The notes under the pieces were generated by a model. That model saw only the letters and a program-made list of their open reading frames with translations, had not been told where the DNA came from and made no database searches. This document shows, in pieces, positions 25,172 through 29,836 of a DNA stretch of 29,836 nt (within the stretch, counting starts at the first letter, position 1; each line of letters starts with the position of its first letter). This DNA comes from Candidatus Omnitrophota bacterium (GTDB lineage Bacteria > Hinthialibacterota > Hinthialibacteria > OLB16): the NCBI GenBank assembly GCA_020632575.1, contig JACKFH010000043.1, positions 1 through 29,836 on the forward strand, written 5' to 3'. A program made the position numbers and the translations under genes.

Positions 25172-25269
25172 TTAACCCCTCCCCCTAGCCCCCTCCCCGC
25201 CCCGCGGGGAGGGGGAATAGAGAGTTCCCCCTCTCCACAATGTGGAGAGGGGGCTAGGGGGAGAGGTTA
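25172..25269. repeat. 98-nt palindromic repeat directly after the T-box terminator
   Basis: The ends are TTAACCCCTCCCCCTAGCC and its imperfect reverse complement. Inside are two hairpins: CCCCTCCCC/GGGGAGGGG and a 13-bp perfect stem CCCCCTCTCCACA/TGTGGAGAGGGGG. It starts 2 nt after the terminator U tract. The strong C/G strand asymmetry and full-length symmetry suggest a mobile REP- or MITE-like element inserted into the leuA leader. Confidence 0.8.
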
Positions 25270-25315
25270 AAAGGGATGGGTTGGGTGGAGAGGTTGAAGA
25301 TGTTTTACGAAAGGA

Positions 25316-25436
25316 GGTGAGACAGTTGAAAAAGCGATTATCGAGCAAAACTGACGACGATGGCCTTAGCGACCTTACAAGTTCGCCACTAACCACACGC
25401 CGCGAACGCCGCGGCCCGATTGGAGACTGTCTCACC
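25316..25436 (+). ncRNA. Candidate structured leader element upstream of leuA
   Basis: A perfect 11-bp helix GGTGAGACAGT (25316-25326) / ACTGTCTCACC (25426-25436) closes a 121-nt domain. Inside I see GCGA-C-CTT/AAG-T-TCGC (25369-25386) and GCCGCG/CGCGGC (25399-25415), giving a multi-branched fold. The closing helix takes up part of a very strong SD (AAAGGAGGTGA) and the first base of the TTG start codon of a small ORF. I do not recognise it as a known riboswitch class. It may be a second regulatory layer of leuA or part of an inserted element. Confidence 0.4.
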
Positions 25437-25475
25437 GAACGAGGCGGCTCCCAACGAAAAGGAGCAAGACAATGA
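25326..25475 (+). CDS. Small ORF coupled to leuA (49 aa, uncertain)
   Basis: A TTG start stands 8 nt after AAAGGAGG, the strongest SD in this part of the window. The frame runs 49 codons and its TGA overlaps the leuA ATG (ATGA). The product would be basic at both ends (KKRLSSK, GGSQRKGARQ), with no recognised domain. Third-position base use is near random and not as GC-rich as in the neighbours, which argues against a conserved protein. Translation may matter more than the product, for example to open the helix at 25316-25436 and couple ribosomes to leuA. A 10-codon ORF from ATG at 25359 is an alternative. Confidence 0.35.
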   Translation: MKKRLSSKTDDDGLSDLTSSPLTTRRERRGPIGDCLTERGGSQRKGARQ

Positions 25476-27055
25476 GTAACCGACCGATCGATAGCAATCG
25501 AGTCAGAATCTTCGACACCACCCTGAGGGACGGCGAGCAATCGCCGGGCGCCAGTATGAACACTGCCGAGAAACTGGAAGTGGCGGCGCTGTTGGCCGAA
25601 CTTGGGGTCGACATCATCGAGGCCGGTTTCCCGATCTCCTCCGAGGGCGACTTTGAAGCGGTCAAGGCCATCGCGGAGAGGATCGAGGGACCGACTATCG
25701 CCGGTTTAGCCCGCGCGGTCCCGGCGGACATCGACCGATGTTGGGAGGCGGTGAAACACAACCCGCGTCCCCGCATCCACACCTTCATCGCCACTAGCCA
25801 GATCCATCTGGAGAAGAAACTCCGGAAGAGTCCGGAGGAGGTGATCCAGTTCGCGGTCGAGGCGGTCAAACGCGCGCGCGGGTATTGCGAGGATGTCGAG
25901 TTCTCCACCGAAGACGCCGCCCGCACCAGCCCGGATTACATCTGCGAGATTGTCGAGCGGACCATCGAGGCGGGGGCGACCACGATCAACATCCCGGACA
26001 CGGTGGGGTACAGCAACCCCTGGGAGTATGGGCGCCTGATCGAGTATGTTTTCGAAAAAGTTCCCAACGTCCATGACGCGATCATCAGTGTTCACTGTCA
26101 CAATGACATGGGGCTTGCAGTTGCCAACAGTTTGGCGGCGGTGCGGGCTGGCGCGAGACAGGTTGAATGCACCATTAACGGGATCGGCGAACGAGCTGGC
26201 AATGCCTCGCTCGAGGAGATCGTGATGAACCTGGCAACCCGTAAGGATTTCTTCGGGTACGAGACCGGCATCCGAACCGAAAAGATCTATCGCGCGAGCC
26301 GTCTGGTTTCGAACATCACTGGATTGGTGGTCCAACCCAACAAGGCGATTGTCGGCCAGAACGCATTCGCCCATGAGGCGGGCATCCACCAGGACGGCAT
26401 GATCAAGGACAAGTCGACTTACGAGATCATGACCCCCGAATCGGTGGGGTGGCGCGGCACCAGCATGGTCATGGGTAAACACTCGGGGCGCCACGCTTTC
26501 GTGCAGCGTCTCAAGGAGTTGGGTTTCATCCTGAAAGAGGAGCAGGTCCAACTCGCCTTCCATGATTTCAAGGATCTGGCCGACCGAAAGAAGGATGTCT
26601 TCGATGAGGATCTCGAGGCGATTTGCCGTCGGGTTCAGGAAGAGACCGAGGAGACCGATGTCGAGATGTACAAGTTGGTCAACCTGGAGACCTCTTCCTC
26701 AATGACCGAGAACCCGAAAGCCCATGTCACGATCAAGAAAGGGTCTGAGACCCTGGAAGGTTCGGGCGAGGGCGACGGTCCAGTGGATGCGGCCTGTAAG
26801 GCGATCAAAGAAATCACCGGCACCCCGAGTCGTCTCGTCGATTTCCGCATCGCGGCGATCACCGGCGGCACCGACGCTCAGGGCAGTGTGAGCCTGACAG
26901 TCGAGGAGAATGACATCCGCGCCGTCGGCCGTTTCTCCGGCCCGGACATCATCGCCGCCAGCGCCCAGGCATACATCCAAGCGCTGAATTCGCTGGAGTC
27001 GAAGAAAGCCAGCCGCGCCCGAGGCGAGTCCGAGGTGAGTTCGCGGCAACCCTAG
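25472..27055 (+). CDS. leuA: 2-isopropylmalate synthase
   Basis: A 527-residue enzyme that condenses acetyl-CoA with 2-oxoisovalerate in the first committed step of leucine synthesis. The N-terminal HMGL-like barrel has FDTTLRDGEQSPGASM, GFPISSEGDFEAV, the metal-binding HCHNDMGLAVANSLAAV, and NGIGERAGNASLEE with AGIHQDGMIKD. The C-terminal third is the LeuA allosteric domain (AHVTIKKGSETLEGSGEGDGPVDAACKAI), where leucine normally binds. The length fits the long LeuA class. The ATG has AAAAGGAGC upstream. Control is by the leucine T-box and probably by the intervening leader structure. Confidence 0.96.
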   Translation: MSNRPIDSNRVRIFDTTLRDGEQSPGASMNTAEKLEVAALLAELGVDIIEAGFPISSEGDFEAVKAIAERIEGPTIAGLARAVPADIDRCWEAVKHNPRPRIHTFIATSQIHLEKKLRKSPEEVIQFAVEAVKRARGYCEDVEFSTEDAARTSPDYICEIVERTIEAGATTINIPDTVGYSNPWEYGRLIEYVFEKVPNVHDAIISVHCHNDMGLAVANSLAAVRAGARQVECTINGIGERAGNASLEEIVMNLATRKDFFGYETGIRTEKIYRASRLVSNITGLVVQPNKAIVGQNAFAHEAGIHQDGMIKDKSTYEIMTPESVGWRGTSMVMGKHSGRHAFVQRLKELGFILKEEQVQLAFHDFKDLADRKKDVFDEDLEAICRRVQEETEETDVEMYKLVNLETSSSMTENPKAHVTIKKGSETLEGSGEGDGPVDAACKAIKEITGTPSRLVDFRIAAITGGTDAQGSVSLTVEENDIRAVGRFSGPDIIAASAQAYIQALNSLESKKASRARGESEVSSRQP

Positions 27056-27069
27056 CAATCAATCCAACC

Positions 27070-27100
27070 AGGGCTGGGCGGGATGAAATCCCGCCCAGCC
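27070..27100 (+). terminator. Perfect hairpin after leuA
   Basis: GGGCTGGGCGGGAT and ATCCCGCCCAGCCC form a perfect 14-bp stem with a GAA triloop, 15 nt after the leuA stop. No T tract follows, so it may be Rho-independent only weakly, or serve as a 3'-end stabiliser or a REP-like unit. Confidence 0.5.
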
Positions 27101-27115
27101 CCTGAGGCGGTTTCG

Positions 27116-27544
27116 ATGCAACTCGACAAGACCCGCGCTATCATCATTGGGATCCTCACCCTCTTGCCCCATGTGTTCGGGCTATTCGCACTGCTACGCG
27201 TTCTCTCTTTCATCCTGACTTTCGATATCAACTCCACGGACATTTCGGTCCCTTCCATCTCGAGCCTCCTCTTCGGATCCGCCTTCACCTGGCTCCTCTC
27301 CATGGCGCTCATCGTTTTCTATCTGCTTCATGTCTATGAATCCAAGGAGCTGGACACCGAAAAGAAATGGCTCTGGTCAGCCGTCATCGTCTTCGCCGGC
27401 TACGTTTCGATGCCGTTCTACTGGTGGTACAAGATCTGGAAGCCGGCGACAGCGCCCATGCCCGTAAGAGAAGAGGAATCAATAGCGCCGCCACCTGAAC
27501 CACCGGAGGAGGACGAGGGGAAGGGGAGGGTTTATGAACTTTGA
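27116..27544 (+). CDS. Small membrane protein of unknown function, three predicted TM helices
   Basis: A 142-residue protein not recognised by family. Hydrophobic segments lie at about 8-35, 50-73 and 84-107. The third, WSAVIVFAGYVSMPFYWWYKIWK, resembles the phospholipase-D-nuclease-like N-terminal membrane segment found in many small membrane proteins (a GY..MP.YW.Y..W pattern), but no catalytic motif follows. The C-terminal 30 residues are an acidic, proline-rich cytoplasmic tail (EEESIAPPPEPPEEDEG). The ATG with GAGGCGG upstream is preferred over an open extension that would run into the preceding hairpin. Confidence 0.65.
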   Translation: MQLDKTRAIIIGILTLLPHVFGLFALLRVLSFILTFDINSTDISVPSISSLLFGSAFTWLLSMALIVFYLLHVYESKELDTEKKWLWSAVIVFAGYVSMPFYWWYKIWKPATAPMPVREEESIAPPPEPPEEDEGKGRVYEL

Positions 27545-27610
27545 GGGCAATAAGAATACTGTAGGATAGATTTAGATCATGGCCCGATTTTTAACGGAGG
27601 TCTGTTAGAG

Positions 27611-27859
27611 ATGTTTGGGCAGCCAAAGTATAGAATCACAAATTCAAAAAAGAGATTGTTTGTCGCGTTTTTGATTATGCTCGGGGGTGAGGCGATCCTG
27701 GGCGGCATTGTTCGTTACGCGACAAAACACTATGGATTCAATGACGGCGGGTATACGGGGGTGATCATAGCAATTCCCATTGTCATTTCCCTCATCTTCC
27801 TTCAAGAGAAAAAAGTCGATTCAGAGAAGGATAGAGACATTCACGGTGGCTTAGATTGA
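27611..27859 (+). CDS. Short AT-richer membrane protein of unknown function
   Basis: An 82-residue protein starting at an ATG with ACGGAGG upstream. It has a basic N-terminus, two hydrophobic segments (about 15-33 and 47-63) and a charged tail EKKVDSEKDRDIHGG. No family is recognised. Base composition here and in the 60 nt ahead is visibly more AT-rich than the surrounding genes, suggesting recent acquisition. It neighbours the repeat-flanked toxin-antitoxin cassette. Confidence 0.6.
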   Translation: MFGQPKYRITNSKKRLFVAFLIMLGGEAILGGIVRYATKHYGFNDGGYTGVIIAIPIVISLIFLQEKKVDSEKDRDIHGGLD

Positions 27860-27888
27860 TTGATCTGCCTATGAGGGAACAGGATTGA

Positions 27889-27928
27889 ATTCCGCGCCCT
27901 TCAGTGTCGAGACAGAGTCACAACACAG
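27889..27928 (+). repeat. 40-nt direct repeat, left copy
   Basis: ATTCCGC-GCCCTTCAGTG... matches the copy at 28602-28641 at about 37 of 41 aligned positions in the same orientation, including the identical core CGAGACAGAGTCAC. The two copies bracket the DUF433/DUF5615 pair. Confidence 0.85.
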
Positions 27929-27949
27929 GACGGATACCGCTGGTAATTC

Positions 27950-28282
27950 CTATCCAAGCGAGAGAAAAGCGGCTTCGGGGTTCTCGAGAAAACGACCGAT
28001 TTCCTCGTGATTCTCGCGCAGCAGGTCTTCGATCATCGAGGTCGAACAATTTCCACGGCGGATCCAGATCACTTTGGGAGGAGGTCCATGGTACAGACTC
28101 AGTTGATGAAAATCGGAATCCTTCGATACGATGGTCAATCCGCGATCCGCGGCATTTCTCCAAACCTCGATGTCATCCGCTCGTTGAAGATCCAGATCCC
28201 GAACATGGAGCGCGCCTGAAAAAAGATCCTTTAAGCTTTGAACCAACTTGGGCGAGAGGTTCTGGTCGAAAAGTAGACTCAT
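27950..28282 (-). CDS. DUF5615 PIN-like toxin
   Basis: A 110-residue protein with the DUF5615 pattern: SLLFDQNLSPKLVQSL at the start (acidic Asp6), GALHVRDLDLQRADDIEVWRNAADRGLTIVSKDSDF in the middle with the paired aspartates SKDSDF, and PPKVIWIRRGNCST near the end. These are PIN-like nuclease-fold proteins of type II toxin-antitoxin systems, expected to cleave RNA using the acidic residues. Its ATG overlaps the stop of the DUF433 gene (ATGA), the standard arrangement of this pair. Activity is inferred from the family only. Confidence 0.9.
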   Translation of the reverse strand: MSLLFDQNLSPKLVQSLKDLFSGALHVRDLDLQRADDIEVWRNAADRGLTIVSKDSDFHQLSLYHGPPPKVIWIRRGNCSTSMIEDLLRENHEEIGRFLENPEAAFLSLG

Positions 28283-28509
28283 ACCACCGGTGGAATGGAA
28301 ACCATCTTTCGTTCGCGGTCAGCGGCGAAGGCCAAGCAAGCCCGGATGTCTTCTTTGGCAAGGTCCGGGAAATCGGAGACGATCTCATCCTCGCTCATTC
28401 CGGACGCGAGATACTCAAGGACATCGTAGACCGTGATTCGAAGCCCACGAATGCAAGGCTTCCCCCCTCGCTTTGCGGGCTCGATAGTGATTCGCTCTCG
28501 GTAATCCAT
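28279..28509 (-). CDS. DUF433 antitoxin
   Basis: A 76-residue protein with the complete DUF433 motif: RITIEPAKRGGKPCIRGLRITVYDVLEYLASGMSEDEIVSDFPDLAKEDIRACLAFAADRE. The family is a winged-helix-like DNA-binding antitoxin that pairs with DUF5615 toxins and represses its own operon. The start is an ATG with TGGAGA directly before it. A TAGAAT element also ends only 6 nt upstream, so the transcript may begin at or very near the ATG. Confidence 0.92.
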   Translation of the reverse strand: MDYRERITIEPAKRGGKPCIRGLRITVYDVLEYLASGMSEDEIVSDFPDLAKEDIRACLAFAADRERKMVSIPPVV

Positions 28510-28515
28510 TCTCCA

Positions 28516-28544
28516 ATTCTAATCGGGGAGTATCGAGAATTCAA
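28516..28544 (-). promoter_or_regulatory. Promoter of the DUF433-DUF5615 operon
   Basis: On the minus strand TTGAAT (28544-28539) and TAGAAT (28521-28516) are separated by exactly 17 bases. The predicted start coincides with the antitoxin ATG, suggesting a leaderless mRNA. Confidence 0.5.
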
Positions 28545-28601
28545 TTCAATTTGCTTCTTGATCTTCGGCTTGCTTGAGACAATGCCCAAGCAGCGGAAGG
28601 G

Positions 28602-28641
28602 ATTCCGCTGCCCTCAGTGGCGAGACAGAGTCACGACACAG
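28602..28641 (+). repeat. 40-nt direct repeat, right copy
   Basis: Partner of the repeat at 27889-27928 (two single-base indels and two substitutions). Its first bases also form the right arm of a perfect 8-bp hairpin CAGCGGAA-GGGA-TTCCGCTG (28591-28610), which the left copy lacks. Confidence 0.85.
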
Positions 28642-28662
28642 CCAATCGCGAAGCCCTCACCT

Positions 28663-29226
28663 TCAAAACCCCAGCGTCAACTGAGTGACTCCATCGTCGG
28701 ATCCGGGTTCCGGTCGGAGATAGTCGATTCTCTCTTCGAGCAGTCGTTTCGTTTTCTCGGAGCACGCCTCATACAGGGGGCGCAGTTCCTCCCAAGTGGC
28801 GATCTCGAAAAACGTTTCGGCGGGTGCAAGGTAAACGGTGACTGGTTTCCCCTGGTCGAGAAGTTCGATCGCATTTTGGAGGGAGCCGAGGCTTTTGCCA
28901 TCCCATAGGACAAGGCCGCGGTCGGCGTCACGGGCCATCGCCCGGTCCTTCACTGAATAGAACTCTCGCCCCTTTAAACCCGGACCCACCATGACCATCT
29001 TCCTCTCCCAATCCCCGACATTGTTTCGGCTGTGAGTACCGGAACAGTAGACAACCACGTCCGTGCAGTCCTTGTCCGCGAGGTGTGCCTGAAAAGCCTT
29101 GTCCGCCCCGGGCGCGTCGCCCACCACGATGGTCGCTCCAGTTTCGAGCATTTCATCGAGCCGTGCGCGAACCTCGTCGTTCAGGCGAGAGATCGACCGC
29201 GACCCCGACAAAAACACCTTGATCAT
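28663..29226 (-). CDS. SLOG (LOG/DprA-like Rossmann) fold nucleotide-binding protein
   Basis: A 187-residue protein opening MIKVFLSGSRSI, the first strand and loop of SLOG-fold proteins. The middle has ATIVVGDAPGADKAFQAHLADK, a phosphate-binding GxxxGAD segment, then VVVYCSGTHSRNNVG and a strand DRGLVLWDGKSLGSLQNAIELLDQGKPVTVYL, typical of the nucleotide-binding C-terminal half. The last 40 residues form a helical extension. SLOG proteins bind or process nucleotides (LOG cytokinin hydrolases, DprA) and several are sensors or effectors in conflict systems. The exact subfamily and ligand are not determined here. Its ATG overlaps the stop of the upstream phosphoribosyltransferase gene. Confidence 0.8.
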   Translation of the reverse strand: MIKVFLSGSRSISRLNDEVRARLDEMLETGATIVVGDAPGADKAFQAHLADKDCTDVVVYCSGTHSRNNVGDWERKMVMVGPGLKGREFYSVKDRAMARDADRGLVLWDGKSLGSLQNAIELLDQGKPVTVYLAPAETFFEIATWEELRPLYEACSEKTKRLLEERIDYLRPEPGSDDGVTQLTLGF

Positions 29227-29801
29227 TTCCGACTCCTCGTCTTCGTCATCGCAAGCACATAGACATCGCGAACTCCGGCGGAGTGATAGAGAACCTCGGT
29301 GGCCACTGTCAGTGTCGCGCCCGAACGGTACAGGTCGTCAACCAGCAAAACCCTTTTGCCGGCGACATCGTGTTTTTTGTTGAGGTGGATGGCGTCTCGC
29401 AGGAGTCTCCCCCTCTCCTTGAGATCATCGACATTCTTGATCTCCTCTCCTTCGCAATCCTTGTAGAGCAGATCCTCGATCATGGGCATCTCTCTCCGGA
29501 CTCCAAGCGCCCTCGCGATTTCGACAACCGGTTGGAAGGCTCGGTTGAAATTGGAGGAGGGCGCGGGGACAATCAGATCCAATCCCTCCAAACCTTCGAT
29601 CCCGTCCAGCAGTTCCACGATTCTGTCGGCCTTCGATCGCGTTCCCTCGTATTTGAGATCGTAAAGGAGTTGCCCCATTTCGGTCCGATTGCTTCCCCAA
29701 ACCTCACTTCGGTCATCCTCAACACTCAGATGAACGCTGTCCGTTGTGTGGACATCGTACGCGACTCCAAATCGCCAATTGCCTTTCAATGGGATCGTCA
29801 T
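29223..29801 (-). CDS. ComF-like phosphoribosyltransferase
   Basis: A 192-residue type I PRTase. The PRPP-binding loop is VLLVDDLYRSGATL at residues 151-164. LLYDLKYEG (46-53), followed by LIVPAPSSNFNRAFQPVVEIARALG (76-100), matches the ComF layout (ALKYRG ... VPVP...RGFNQ...LA) but without the N-terminal zinc finger. The substrate is unknown. The fold can move nucleobases to or from PRPP. The ATG lacks a clear SD, and only 35 nt remain upstream in the window, so a longer or different start cannot be excluded. The overlap with the SLOG gene indicates one operon and a shared pathway. Confidence 0.82.
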   Translation of the reverse strand: MTIPLKGNWRFGVAYDVHTTDSVHLSVEDDRSEVWGSNRTEMGQLLYDLKYEGTRSKADRIVELLDGIEGLEGLDLIVPAPSSNFNRAFQPVVEIARALGVRREMPMIEDLLYKDCEGEEIKNVDDLKERGRLLRDAIHLNKKHDVAGKRVLLVDDLYRSGATLTVATEVLYHSAGVRDVYVLAMTKTRSRK

Positions 29802-29836
29802 GGGAAGGTCCGAACCGATGCTAGTGGGAGGAATCG

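Noticed and set aside
27116..27859. Possible two-gene membrane toxin or abortive infection module
   Set aside because: Neither protein shows an effector motif, and they are separated and differ in base composition. Calling a system would be speculation.

Overview
The window is about 30 kb of moderately GC-rich, densely coding bacterial chromosome. It carries flagellin genes, a complete regulatory PTS (EI, HPr, HPr kinase, an EIIA), a leucine T-box ahead of leuA, an Asp23/Gls24 protein, SppA and a type II pseudopilin with a long C-terminal domain. The mixture points to an uncultured diderm lineage of the Planctomycetota / Omnitrophota / Sumerlaeota / Hydrogenedentota kind rather than a classical Firmicute or Proteobacterium. 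That placement is inference from gene content, not from a marker tree.

Layout. (1) 1-4743 (-): one uninterrupted reading frame of 1581 codons, cut by the window edge, for a very large secreted Ig-like/beta-sandwich protein with its own consensus promoter. (2) 5206-6140 (-): initiator tRNA-Met behind a TTGACA promoter, then HU and an Asp23/Gls24 protein. (3) 6221-13853 (-): a late flagellar cluster, in transcription order flagellin 2, flagellin 1, flaG, fliD, fliS. Both flagellins are broken by single-base indels (eight in flagellin 2, two near the 5' end of flagellin 1) although the protein content between indels is preserved. The leaders of flagellin 2, flagellin 1 and fliD each contain a hairpin with an AGGA(G/U) pentaloop, the geometry expected of CsrA-binding sites. 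(4) 14481-18979 (+): long-form hpf, ptsN-like EIIA, hprK, HPr, EI and a YggU/DUF167 protein. With no EIIB or EIIC this looks like a signalling PTS. (5) 19086-19763 (+): pseudopilin. (6) 19990-23816 (-): sppA, a PIG-L/LmbE deacetylase and aroB. (7) 23960-27055 (+): polyprenyl synthase ispA, then a leucine T-box with promoter and terminator, an inserted palindromic repeat, an SD-sequestering structured segment with a small ORF, and leuA. (8) 27116-27859 (+): two small membrane proteins. (9) 27889-28641 (-): a DUF433/DUF5615 toxin-antitoxin pair between 40-bp direct repeats. (10) 28663-29801 (-): a ComF-like phosphoribosyltransferase overlapping a SLOG-fold protein.

The most interesting parts are the shared AGGA-pentaloop hairpins of the flagellar genes, the 121-nt element between the T-box terminator and leuA, the indel cluster confined to the tandem flagellins, the repeat-flanked toxin-antitoxin cassette and the PRTase-SLOG pair. 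Four different palindromic or direct intergenic repeats suggest a genome rich in REP-like elements.
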